DNA of 64,000 nucleotides from Lycorma delicatula (GCF_047948215.1 NC_134465.1:37920153-37984152); one strand, 5' to 3'. Shown: positions 44,285-55,583, counted from the first letter of the stretch. The notes: generated by a model not told the origin, from the letters alone. Numbers and translations: made by a program.

Positions 44285-45130
44285 ATAAATGAAAAATGTT
44301 ACCTAAGATTTTCTTTTTTTGAGGTGGGGGTAATTTATAATGAAGTTTTACTGTAAATTTATCATATGTTTGAATAAATCAAAAGTTTTAGAAATTAAAA
44401 AAAATCTGTATTTTTTATTTTTTCTCTTCCCCACCTCCAAAATTATCTTCCAAAAAAAGGTTTTGATTTTTCTGTTTACTGAATTAAATGGAAGAAACTA
44501 AAAAATTAATCCACTAAAAAATGTACAACTGATAAAAAGTTATCAAAGATTTCCTTTTGGGGGGCTGGAGGTGAATTATGATAAATTTTATTGTAATATT
44601 ATTACTAAAAGTTTATTATTAAGACTAAAAGTTTAAACAAACCAAACAAGTTTTGTAAAATTAAAAAAGACATTTTTAAATTTGATTGGCACCTTACAAC
44701 CGATGTTGCCCTGAAAGTATTTTTCTTTGGGATAGCTTATACTTCTATTATGCTTAGGAAGACATTTAAAAACTTCGGATAAGAAAGATGCACAAATAAA
44801 AAAATAGCTTTTTCGATATTTGAGTCAAGGCTTATTTTTGAGGGGAGGGGGCTTTTTTAAAAATGATAAGATAAGCATGCACGCATGTACATAATTTAAA
44901 TTGGGGTTATGTTTGCAAATTATGGGAAAATTGACCCCCAAAAAACTCCTACCCCTAGAGATATTGACTTTAAAATTTTACTGAAAAATTTCCCCATATA
45001 CGCTAGTTTCTGAAAAAAATTTCATTAAAATCGGTTTATTCAGTCAAACGTTATGAAGTTTCTAACACGATAACACATAAATACGTACGTATGTACGAAC
45101 ATTATCTCATTTTTCCTGTTTTTGAGGATA
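44285..45130 (-). repeat. repeat family C, copy 4 (inverted)
   Basis: On the minus strand it repeats the blocks of 30480-30810 and 2815-3180: 'taatccactaaaaaatgtac' at 44505-44525 is the complement of 'gtacat..agtggatt'. The end at 44860-45120 shares 'gataagataagcatgca' and 'aaaatcggtttattc' with 28880-29140. It abuts the LINE start at 45135. Confidence 0.55.
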
Positions 45131-45134
45131 CTAG

Positions 45135-46738
45135 GTGATGAAACATCGTGAAATGCATCATAGCTCTAGAGCTATGATGCAATTAGAAAATGGTGTTATA
45201 GAGGAAGAAGAGGAAGTTGAAGAGGATGAAAGGGGAAAAACAATACTGAAATTTGAATTTAAGAGAGCATTAAAAGATTTGAATGCCAGAAAGGCTCCTG
45301 GAATACGCGGAATACCTGTAGAATTACTGCGCAGTGCAGGTGAGGAAGTGATTGATAGATTAAACAAACTGGTGTATAATATTTATGAAAAAGGTGAAGT
45401 TCCGTCAGACGTCAAAAAAAGTGTTATAGTCATGATACCAACGAAAGCAGGAGCAGATAAATACAGAACAATTAGCTTAACTAGCCATGCATAAAAAATC
45501 TTAACTAGAATTCTCAACAGAAGAATTGAGAGGAGAGTGAAAGAATTGTTAGAAGCAGACCAATTTGGTTTCAGAAAAGGTATAGGGACAAGGGAATCAA
45601 TTTTAGGGCTCAGATTAATAGTAGAAGGAAGATTATAGAAAAACAAACCAACATACTTGGCATTTATAGACCTAGAAAAGGCATACGTTAACGTACACTG
45701 GAATAAAATGTTCAGAATTTAAAAAATATTAGGGTTCAAATACAGAGATAGAATAAAAACTGCTAACATTTACAGGAACCAAACAGCAACAGTAATAATT
45801 GAAGAACACAAGAAAGAAGCCGTAATTAGAAAGGGAATCCGACAAGGATATTCCCTATCCCCGTTACTTTTTAATCTTTACATAGAACTAGCAGTTAATT
45901 ATGTTAAAGAACAATTTAGATCCGGAGTAACAGTACAAGGTGAAAAGATAAAGATGCTACGATTTGCCGATGATATAGTAATTTTAGCTGAGAGTAAAAA
46001 GGATTTAGAAGAAACAACGTACGGCATGAATGAAGTCCTACGCAAGAACTACAGCATGAAAATAAACAAAACGAAAGTAATGAAATGTAGTAGAAATAAC
46101 GAAGATGGACCACTGAATATAAAAATAGGAAGAGAAAAGAATATGGAGGTAGAAGAATTTTGTTATTTGGAAAGTAGAATTATTAAAGATGGACGAAGCA
46201 GGAGCGATATAAAATGCCGAGTAGCACAGGGGAAACGAGCCTTCAGTCAGAAATATAATTTGTTTACATCAAAAATTAATTTAAACGTCAGGAAAAGATT
46301 TTTGAAAGTATATGTTTGGAGCGTAGCTTTATATGGAAGTGAAACTTGGACGATCGGAGTACCTGAGAAGAAAAGATTAGAAGCTTTTGAAATGTGGTGC
46401 TGTAGGAGAATGTTAAAAATCAGATGGGTGGATAAAGTGACAAATGAAGAGGTGTTGCGGCAAATAGATGAAAAAAGAAACATTTGAAAAAACATAGTTA
46501 AAAAAAGAGACAGACTTATAGGCCACACATCAAGGCATCTTGATGTGTGGCCTATAATATAGTCGCTTTAATATTGGAGGGACATGTAGAAGGAAAAAAT
46601 TGTGCAGGCTGGCAACGTTTGGAGTACGTAAAATATATTGTTAGGGATGTAGGGTGTAGAGGGTATACCGAAATGAAACCACTAGCACTAGATAGGGAAT
46701 CTTGGAGAGCTGCATCAAACCATTCAAATAATGACTGA
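45135..46738 (+). mobile_element. LINE with reverse transcriptase, 5'-truncated, few lesions
   Basis: One main frame runs from 45135 to 46487 with stops at 45492, about 45636 and about 45718. It carries the full RT fingers, palm and thumb: 'KRALKDLNARKAPG', 'SVIVMIPTKAGADKYRTISL', 'FGFRKGIGTRESILGLRLIV', 'RQGYSLSPLLFNLYIEL' and the catalytic 'MLRFADDIVILAE' near 45954-45992. Then come 'VAQGKRAFSQKYNLFTSK' and 'SVALYGSETWTIGVPEKK'. After a frameshift near 46487-46547 the end reads 'RGYTEMKPLALDRESWRAAS', followed by TGA and an A-rich tail. The FADD aspartates are intact, the endonuclease is missing and it cannot be active. It resembles the RTE/CR1-like elements annotated as endonuclease-reverse transcriptase in insects; the clade is not settled. 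Confidence 0.88.
45954..46487 (+). pseudogene. LINE reverse transcriptase, palm-to-thumb ORF
   Basis: A 177-residue open segment of the LINE above. Its first residues hold the FADD catalytic box, followed by the primer-grip and thumb region, and its C-terminal half carries the 'ALYGSETW' and 'CRRMLKIRW' blocks. It is the longest undisturbed LINE frame in the window, so this copy is among the younger LINE insertions. The stop at 46485-46487 is a nonsense change inside what should be a continuing ORF. Confidence 0.8.
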
Positions 46739-46747
46739 AGACAAAAA

Positions 46748-46985
46748 AAAAATTAAATATATAAATTTATTAATAGTTTTATTAACGTCTGTAAACGAAT
46801 TATTACGATAAATAATAATTCAATAATAACAATAATATATATATATTCTGATATATATATATATATATATCAGAATTTATTAATGAAATAAAATTTTATG
46901 AACTTTTCATTTTAAAAAAAAATGTGTATATGTAATTTAATAGGCGTACAAGGAAGTTGTGTGGGGTCCACATTATATTTTTTTA
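46748..46985 (+). repeat. MITE-like element, right half, copy 2
   Basis: Matches 31440-31685: 'aataataattcaataataac', 'gtgtatatgtaatttaatag', 'gcgtac' and 'ggtccaca' in order. Inside, an AT microsatellite with flanking ATTCTGA/TCAGAAT forms a hairpin at 46836-46876. It directly follows the A-rich tail of the LINE. Confidence 0.6.
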
Positions 46986-46989
46986 ATTA

Positions 46990-48129
46990 AAAAAAAAACA
47001 ATTCTTAAAATAACAAATACTCATGATTGAAAAAAAACGGTCGATAACCGGAATACTCTTGATTCAAAATCTCTTCGTTCGTGCGAGAAAAATAACAAAA
47101 TATTATCAGTTATCGGACGATTAATGAGTACTTTTCAGGCGGTTTTCAAAGGAACGTAGTTTCAAATGGGTTTAAAACGTTTCTATAAATTGTAGCAAGA
47201 AAAGTAATATGTAAGTTAATCAAAATTTATCAGTGATTGAAGTAAGATACCTGTGTTTTTATTATTATTATGGAGCCAGCTATTTAAGCTTCAAACCCAT
47301 CAGCGATGACATAACGGGAGAACGTTAAAGTAAATTTCATGTATTAAGTATTAAGAACTCTGATGCAGCTTCGATTTCCAGTTAATTTACAGTTGATTCA
47401 CATACTGATAATATATTTTTAAAATCTGTTTTTTTTAATTTTTTATTATGGATTATAGAATTTATTACTTCGCTAATTTTTAATTATTTACTCACAATAA
47501 AGTAGTTGTTTTTAATTTTTGGAATATTTAATTTAGTTTTACCTAAACTATATTAAGCATTGTGGAAAACGTTTCATTACGATGATTAAACTAGATTTAA
47601 TTATGCAAAACAAATCTTTCTTTATCTTTGTGTGTGCGCGCGCGCGTATTTTGAGGAAGGTTGTGGTAGAAAATATAAATTTCACTTGAATAAAATGAAA
47701 CAATAATCTCTTCGTGGGAATGTAGAGTAGATGTTTGAATAACTTATGTATATATATATATATATATATATCATTAATCCATATACACACACGCACGTAC
47801 ACGGTCTCCCGCCTTAATGAAAGCTATACTACTATTATTATCATCGTCCTTTTCTTATGTCGGCAGGTGTGTTGTGTTGTCGAAGTAGAAGTAATAGTGT
47901 TTTGACCTCATTACACTTATCACGGAATTAATTACTTGAAACTTACTTCATGTGTTCTTCTTACTCATAGCTTAAAAAATATTTAATATTCACTTATTCG
48001 ATTTTTTGTTAATATTTAAAATAAATTGCGTATTTACATCTACAATCGAATTTGAAGGGAGAGGTATAAAAAAACGTTTTTTCCTCCTACCTTAGAATCT
48101 GAGCCGAAGTTCGTGAACTAAGCTCGAGT
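46990..48129. other. intergenic, microsatellites only
   Basis: No gene seen. TA microsatellite at 47745-47772 and a GT/CG run at 47630-47647. Confidence 0.45.
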
Positions 48130-48265
48130 CGGTACATTATAAGGCGGTTACTTTTATACAGATTTGAATATTAGATCGTGGATACTGGTGTTCTTTAGCG
48201 GTCGGTTTTCAATTAACCGCACATATGAGGAACGGTCGATCTCAGACCAAACAAAACTGCACTTT
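48130..48265 (+). repeat. SINE copy 5, body without tRNA head
   Basis: Carries 'ggttacttttatacagattt', 'gaatattagatcgtggatac', 'tggtgttctttagcgg' and 'caattaaccgcacatatgag' of the SINE body, but no A or B box. It is 5'-truncated. Confidence 0.75.
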
Positions 48266-51079
48266 TATTTGTAAATAAAAAGTGCATTCTTTGAAAGATG
48301 ACTTTTTAGTGTGCGAAAAATATTGACCGCCTTCGGAATTAGAACTCAGAATCTTTCTTATAAAAGTCAGAGACGCTACTGGTCCGAACAGCGATTGCTG
48401 AAATTGTTGTTGAAAAATTTCTTCGAACCAAAGTTTAACTATGAGACTGCGGGAACGTCTACCGGCAAACACAATAATTAGGTTTACCGTGAAACGTGCT
48501 TCATTAGGCAGTATTAATAAGCTAGAAGATAAGGATCTGTTTCACGATGAATAATAAATTATCCGAACAATTGCACTCTTCAACGTTAAAATCATTTTCA
48601 TGAAGTAGTATCGTTTGACAACATTTAAAATTAAATTCTTAGATTTTTTAAAAAACTAATTCTGGATATTTTAAGTATAAGAGAAGAAAATGTCAACGTT
48701 CGAGAACTCTTTTTTAATGTCTTCACCGCAAGTTGTTCATTTTCTAAAGCGAGATTAGTTCCAAAACTCCGATATATTCAAATTTTACGTTCGGCTTAAT
48801 CGAATGTTGACGTGTCGGTTGTGGAGAATTAGGAAATCCTGCTTTGTATTCTTCACGGACGACAAGAGTATTCTGATTATTATCAGTCGGTTAATGAAAA
48901 ACACATCGCCATTATTCCCGATAGACATAGAAATAAACCGGACCACCCCCCTCTTCCTAAAAATATGCATCGAACAATCTAATTTATATCTGTTTGTAAC
49001 TAACGGCTGCAGAAGTATAATTTTCTACCTCGAACAGAATTCAAATACACAACTATAAATATTTTAAGCTTTTCGTTTGAAAACGGTTGTTGAATAGAAA
49101 CAAATAAAATAAAAAATGTAAAACGTGACACCTTGTAATTTTCCCGCTCGACAGATTTACAGGTTTTATCGGATTATTTATAAAATATACGGTAATTGTT
49201 GAAGTGAACGACAACGATCGGTCAACCAAATACTATATTGTTGATCTTTTGACAAGAGTTTAGAATTTTTATTCGCAAATATAATTTGAATCCCATCGGT
49301 TTTTCTGTTGTAATTATAAAACTGAAAGAAATGAATACGCGTCCGGTAATTGCACGTTTAGAATTCAGCCCGTGACCTAGTATACGAATACTGACAACAT
49401 ATTTTATAAGGAACCATAACGATAAAATTAATTTAAATAGGATTAAGCGAGCTCACAGAACGCCCTCTTACATAAGAAGTTGTATTCGAATGCAAACGCT
49501 TTGAACCGCCGTTGAATCTAATGTAATCGATTACTTTAGACGAACTACTTCGACAGGTGATTATTTTAAGTCGAGTCATCGTAAGTTACATGCGAACGAC
49601 AACGGGAGCTGAATGACCTCCGAGTAGCGAAGAAATTGCAAAATCTTCCGTCCCTTTATTTGTTAATAGAATTGTTTTTTAGACACCGTCATCTAGTCAG
49701 TCGTTTCGAAGTAGGTTAATAATTATTTAACGGGAATAATTTAAAATTATAATGTCATTAGCAGTATATTGCAAAGGGTGAAGCGTAAACAGCATCGTAC
49801 ATCGTTACGTCGACACAATAAATTTTTGTTTCCGTATATGTCACCTGTAGTAACTGGCGTAATTAGGTTTTCCTTTGCGTCGACCCGCAACATGCTTTAC
49901 AGAGTTTTTTTGCCGATCGTCTGTAATTTTTTTCTTTTAACCTGATGCGACCGCGACAGCATTTTACTACTTTTTCTTCTTCTTTTAGTTTTCGTATAGC
50001 TAAAGCTTTATTATTATTTTTTATTGTCATCAGCATAATTGTATTTTTTTTATTAAAAGAAATTAAATCGCACTTTTGTCGATATCATTATTTAATTATT
50101 TGCGATTAATTTATTTTGCTCTCGATCAAATTTAAATTGAAAATAATTATTACTTATTAATAAAATAAAAATATTAAATTTAATATCCAGCCATTTAATA
50201 TCGAACCGATCCGGCCGCATCTAGATATTAGTGAAAAGAAGACTAGGTCTCGTTCTTATAATTTCCTCAGTACTGTTGACTTTGTAATCAATTACTATTT
50301 ACACCTCTTCGTACGGCTCGAATGATAAATTATAATTTCAGTTAGTAGATATGAGTAAGAACGAAGGCAAAATTATTATTAAAATACATACATTTTCTGT
50401 TAAGATAATAATAATTTTTATATCGACTACATTTATATATATTTCTTAGCCGTACACAAAACTCACTGAATACAGCGAGTTTTGAAAATGGAGTATTTAC
50501 GAAACGCGTGAACATTAAATTTAATTATGACGAAGCTAAGAAAGGTAGATAAATATACTCAATATAAAAAAAAAACTTAAATTAAGAACGAAGTTACATG
50601 AGTGAGTGTGGATTCGCTGTTACTTAGAAAAGGTTTTCTAACTTTTACTAATAACGACTCAAATAGATTAAAAAAATCGACCTAATGAGGTGGTCTTAGT
50701 TTTTACGATGTGTTAATGAGATTTAAATGACTTGTACTAATTCCCATTAAACATTTAATAAAAACGGTGAGATTTGTTTTTTTTTACCTGGTAAAAAAAA
50801 CAAATTGAAATATTACTAAATCTATGTAACTGAACGATAACTTCATTTTTAAAATGTAGAAAATTTTTTACTTTTACGAAGTAAAAAACTAAATCTGTAT
50901 TCTGATCGACGCATAATAATACATTATTTAGATCGCGTCATTAAAAGATAAATTAAAAATATGTTGGAAACAAATTATAAGATAAAAAAATATGTGTTTA
51001 ATGTCCATATTAATTATTTAAATACAAACATTTGAAATAATGTTCAAGTAGATACTTTAAATATTAAAACTTATTACAA
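48266..51079. other. intergenic, one decayed tRNA-like relic
   Basis: 48320-48420 on the minus strand keeps 'agtagcgtctctga' and a damaged B box related to 34795-34920. Open frames at 48785-49058 on both strands overlap and have no recognised domain. The rest is AT-rich with frequent CpG and shows no gene. Confidence 0.4.
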
Positions 51080-51480
51080 ATTAATTCACAATTCAGAAGA
51101 CGGTAATGAAAATTATTTTAAAAAGACATTTTCAAAATAATTTTGAAAATGTCTTTTCAAAATAAATAAATATTTATAAATATTTATTTATAATAAATAT
51201 TAATGCTTTTCCCACGTTGAATGGGAAGCAGATAAACGATATTTTTTTTTGTTTTTAATTAATTTTATTTAAACATTCTCAACAGAATAGTATTGTTTCC
51301 GTAATAGAAAATCTTTTAATTGTATTTTAGATAATTGGCAGCAAGGTTTTTCGAACGGTTCGATAATTTACCATAAATATTAATGAGACCCTTCTTTATA
51401 AGCCGAAGTATTGTGTCGAGTTCTACGAAAACGTTCCGTTGTCTGGCTTAGTAAAGGTAGATAAGATACTCTTATTGTTT
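51080..51480 (-). repeat. uncharacterised dispersed repeat family A, copy 3
   Basis: The minus strand reads 'aagccagacaacgga', 'tagaactcgacacaata', and later 'attttcattaccgtcttctg', the order seen in copies 1 and 2. A short perfect inverted stretch ('gacattttcaaaat') lies at 51124-51150. Confidence 0.55.
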
Positions 51481-52149
51481 TTTAAAATAAGTGACCGTTC
51501 TTTTTAGCTTAGAGAAAAAACACATTCATAAATACAAACAAAAAATTAAGTTAACATATTTAATTTTTCTAAATAAGGTCTACACTATTCACATTTACGG
51601 GCGCCAGATAATGTTCTGACAGCCCGTTCTTTTATCTTTCTCGTTCTGACGTTTTGAGAGAGCTTCAATAGATGACATTACACCTTGTACAAGAGTATAA
51701 TATGTCGGGATAATAAATACTTAATGATGATTACAAGCTTAGTGATTTATTAAGGGCTTCGGAGCAAAACCTTCGGCTAGATTTTATTACAAATGATATA
51801 AATTCGATCATCATACGAGAATTTGTCTTCTAGTTAACACCCAGAAATTTCGCTTTGAGGACAACAGAAATACTGTAGATATCATTAATGGTAATTCTAT
51901 CTACGCGATCAGTAACTTTACGTCTACCGAAGAATCACGGCGAAATCAATAATGGAATCATTACTTGCTCTTCGGCTATTAAATTGGACTCAAAGAAACT
52001 GAAATGAAAATTTTTCGCTATGTAGCAGAGCTTATATATTTATTTTAATTTATTGTTGTTCATTAATACCGTTGTTTTCGTTGGATACAGCCTAGCAACG
52101 GTAGCAGTGTTTGTTAATCTGTTTGATTTATTTACTTTATTTACGTTAA
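51481..52149. other. no supported gene
   Basis: No coding signal. It precedes the R1-like ORF1 remnant and may contain its 5'UTR. Confidence 0.35.
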
Positions 52150-52229
52150 GGTGTGTTTTGATTGGTGTTTCTGTTTTTTTTTTATAATGGTTTTTACTGG
52201 TTGTTTACTGTTCAAATATTCAGCTTGTT

Positions 52230-53660
52230 AGCCTATTGTTGTTATAGAGTAGCGAACCCGAATCGGTGGAAGGACCACATTCTCCAGGGTATTTCTGGAG
52301 AAAGGCAGCACAAGCAGAGAAAACACAAAAGGTTCGTGAATCTAACGTACAAGCTGAGCACAATAGAAACTACAGAAGAATGGAACGTGAGATGCGTCAG
52401 AAAGAAAGAGAGACTAAAAAAAGAGAGATTAAGGAGAAAGGAGTCAAGGTAGCTCAAAGTCCTAAGGGATGCTGATTCAGAGACGGAGTTAATGGAAGAG
52501 CTGTTTGGTTCTGCAACTAGTCAAACGTAGCAGGTCCTACTGCCGACGAAGGCAAAGAAGACAGAGGCAGCGATAATGAATGAGTTAGAGAGGTGTGGCT
52601 TACATCTTCTGATGTTATCTCAAGTGATGTCATTATTGAAATGATTGAAAAGTTTACAGCTCTGCGTTGAGGTCGAAGAGTTCGTGGGGGGACTCAAAAT
52701 ATGTTAGAGAAAAGAGCGCGGCATACGTTCTGCCTCGGGTTCAGAGGCTGAGGTTCTTGCAGTTGCTAACGGTCAAGAGAGTCGATAGATTGCAAGGTGG
52801 GTTAAAAAGCTTTAGGGCGGGTATGGGTGAACGAAAGCGGTTCGATTCGTTGTCGACCAAGAGGCTAGACTCTGTAGTCGTGAAAGCGTCGAAACCAATG
52901 CTTGTTGCTTACTAAGCGGTTATGGTTATTGATAGGAATTTGGGTCTGCCTCATTCCTTAAGAGTGAGGTGATGAAAAATTCGGAGGCTAGAAAGGTGGG
53001 CATACGAGTTTTCAGGGATAACCCAAAGGGTCTAAGGATTGTGGCCAATGAAAGTAATACGAAGCGTGGAATTGGAGCAATGAGGCTATAATCAGATATC
53101 CGATCACTACTGTTGAAATGAAAACCCTGGGCAGAAGGATGATAGTACATTAGGTCCCGTGGGACATTGGAGAGGAAGGATTCGTGGATGCGGTAATGGT
53201 ACAAAACACGAATTATTCAACGGAAAAATTTGCCACTTTGTTCAAAGTGGTGTTTTGTGCTGAACATAGGGAAAACAATGTTGTTTATTACATAGAGTGC
53301 GACAAGCGTTTGCGTACAATGTTTTTTTGAAAAAGGGTAGATTGTTTATCGATTACCAATTATGTAAAATAAGGAATATTTAAATACCAGCAGATGTTTC
53401 CGGTATCTGGGATTAAGCCAAGTGGCAAAATCGTGTACAGAAAAAAGCTTTGTTCCCACCGTGGCAAAGAGGGACATTATGTTAAAAACTGTCAGGTTAA
53501 AAAGGATGGGGACCCTACTAGCTGCGAAAACTGTCTCCGTGCTCGAAAGCCGGCCAATCACGATTGTAAATCAGAAAAGTGTCCCGCATACAAGCGTGCG
53601 CAGGACCGACATTTAGGGCTGTTACAGGGTTTGTGTTGTAGTTCCCATTTATATATTTAC
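52230..53660 (+). mobile_element. R1-like LINE ORF1 (gag-like) remnant with zinc knuckles
   Basis: Plus-strand frames give a basic, charged N-terminal part with many Glu, Lys and Arg (52266-52475), a middle part, and a C-terminal Cys/His region. That region has 'CSHRGKEGHYVKNCQVKKDG' and 'SCENCLRARKPANHDCKSEK' followed by 'CPAYKRAQ' (53445-53610). Upstream a damaged first knuckle reads 'RYLGLSQVAKSCTE'. These are CCHC zinc knuckles of the ORF1 protein of R1/I-type LINEs, which binds element RNA. The series of stops and frameshifts marks a dead copy. ORF2 is absent: 3' sequence follows directly. Confidence 0.82.
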
Positions 53661-53663
53661 TAA
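53394..53663 (+). pseudogene. LINE ORF1 zinc-knuckle domain
   Basis: An 89-residue open segment with two Cys/His metal-binding groups, C-x2-R/C-x3-GH-x4-C and a C-x2-C-x8-H-x1-C type cluster. In the first, the second Cys is Arg (LCSHRGKEGHY), so one ligand is lost. The peptide ends in LGLLQG, typical of the end of R1-like ORF1, before drifting into non-coding sequence. Confidence 0.75.
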
Positions 53664-54745
53664 TTTTGCTTTTGTTAGGGTTCTCTGTTTTGGCTTATTG
53701 TTGTTCTGTTTTTAGTTATCGTTCCGGTTTTTGATTTGCGTTTGGTACTGTTAGGTTTGTTTTATTATAGTTTATGCATATTGATTTATTTTATTAGTTT
53801 TAGAATTTGATATCTTTGGTTTTGCTTTTGTTTTTGTCGGTTTTTTTTTTGATTTGTTTTTGTTTTAATTACATATTCTTCTGATTGTTGTGGTTTAACG
53901 TTAATCTTCATTTTGGTACTGTATTATACGTTTTGATTTAGTGTTTAATTTTGATAAGAGTTTAAACAGATCAGAGAAGTAGGAGTTGATCTTATGCATT
54001 TTTTATAAGTTTGTTTTATTTTGGTTATTTCGTTTTGGTGATTTATGCTTTGTATTTTGTTTGTTAAATTTTCAGTTTTATTTTTTCGAATTATGTTATT
54101 TTAGATACTTTGATAGGTTTAATCATTTTGTGATATTTGTTATTTTTATGTTGTTTAGCTTAGTTTTTAGGATTATGATTGGTTGATTTTAATGATAGGT
54201 GTTAGTGTAGATTTCTTATGTTGTATACTCTTGTTTTGGTTAGTTTAATTTTCTGTTTAATGTTTTGTTATAATTTTATTTTTAGTTTTTAGTTATTTGT
54301 GGGTATTTTTTTACAGTTTTTATGTGATTTGTACTTCATTTGTTTTATTAGCGTTTTTTTATGTTTTATGTTTATGTTTATGACTGCCCTCATTTCTTGA
54401 TTCTTCTTTGTGATTTATTAAGGTTTTGTTTATTAGTGTTAATAGGTTTGTTTTACTAGGGTAGTTTTAATTTGTGTATTTTTTTTGGTTTCTTGAGAAG
54501 TTATTTTTGTTTGGTATTTATTTTTGTTTATTCAGTTAGTGTTTGTATTATGGTTAGTTTAATTTTTATTTGTACGTTCAGTTTGTTGTTTATTACTTTG
54601 TGGGGTAAGTTGTATGTCTGAGTTGTGTGTTGAACTCATTCCTAACACCGGGTAGAGTAGTGGTTGCATCAGCTCAGTCGGATGGTCCTATTTAAAATTA
54701 TTTATGATTGTAGGTTTCGAGATAGGCGTTTTACACCGATGTGAA
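53661..54745 (+). repeat. T/G-rich, C-poor tract of about 1.1 kb
   Basis: Made of TTTTG, GTTT and TTTAT units with very few C on the plus strand. It links LINE ORF1 remains to a LINE 3'UTR module. The LINE copy at 17450-18305 has a shorter T-rich stretch in the matching position, so this is probably an expanded LINE 3'UTR. Open frames in it (for example 53986-54186) are low complexity. Confidence 0.7.
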
Positions 54746-54749
54746 TGTC

Positions 54750-54920
54750 GCTTGTGGCATTCACATCGGTCGGTAGCATCTTGACAGCGGCCAGATGAGA
54801 TATGTCTTGAGGCTAAGAAAATGACCTCCGGTAAAGCCCTTAAATGCTAGGGGCTAGGGTACGGAGAGGATGGTGTGACGATCAGATCCGTCACACGGTG
54901 GGTGTCATCCCCACGGGGTC
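54750..54920 (+). repeat. R1-like 3'UTR module, copy 3
   Basis: Contains 'gcattcacatcggtcggtag', 'aatgacctccggtaaagccc', 'aggggctagggtacggag', 'ggtgtgacgatcagatccgt' and 'cacacggtgg'. The order equals 9125-9290 and 18110-18300. Confidence 0.78.
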
Positions 54921-54922
54921 AA

Positions 54923-55583
54923 AATGTCATTGTACAATCTTGTCTTTTTACCGATCGATTCATTGTATGTAGATGGCTCACTTCGATTTTTCATAAATTG
55001 ATCGTATCATTTTATCGTTTTATCACAAATATACGTAAGTATCTAATTAAAAAAAAAAATAGTTACACCTTTGACCGCATATTAAAAACAGAAAACTCAA
55101 TTATTTATTATTATTTTCAATGAAATTTCGCTTTTAAAACTTAAATAAAGGCACCAGTTGCATGCTTCGCATTTGAAACTAAATTGATGTTCTGCAATCC
55201 CTTACGCTTCTTTTATACTGCTGAGAGCACGATGTCTTCAAACGTATAATATACAATTCGAAATTCAATACAAATAAATTCAATAAATTCAAATACAAAT
55301 TCGAAAGGTTCGAACACGACACTCTCACAGCGAATATTATGCTTGCAGACCAAATTCCAAGAAGCACATTTGGAATCTGCAAATCGCTAATGTTTGTACA
55401 GTACATACATGAATGTTCTTACTCGACACCATCAACGCAGCTAAGTAGTTTTAATTAGCTTTCGTATTGTTGGTTGTTCGTATTGTGGTAATGCGGGTGG
55501 GGGGGGGGGTTCCCGAAATATTGATTATATATGTTTTTTACTATTTTGGGGGGCTTGGAGCTAAAAACGTTGAGAATCACTGG
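54923..55583 (-). mobile_element. hAT 5'-end fragment
   Basis: The inverted repeat CAGTGATTCTCAACG starts at 55583 on the minus strand. The inner 600 bp parallels 28230-28764, including 'aatcccttacgcttctttta', 'tactgctgagagcacgatg' and 'accgatcgattcatt'. It has no transposase part and begins where the LINE 3'UTR module ends. It belongs to the family of the hAT at 26916-28764. Confidence 0.8.

Noticed and set aside
48785..49058. Overlapping 84- and 61-codon frames
   Set aside because: Opposite strands of the same sequence, no domain, no neighbours supporting a gene.
53986..54186. 66-codon frame rich in Phe and Tyr
   Set aside because: Lies wholly in the T/G-rich tract; low-complexity translation.
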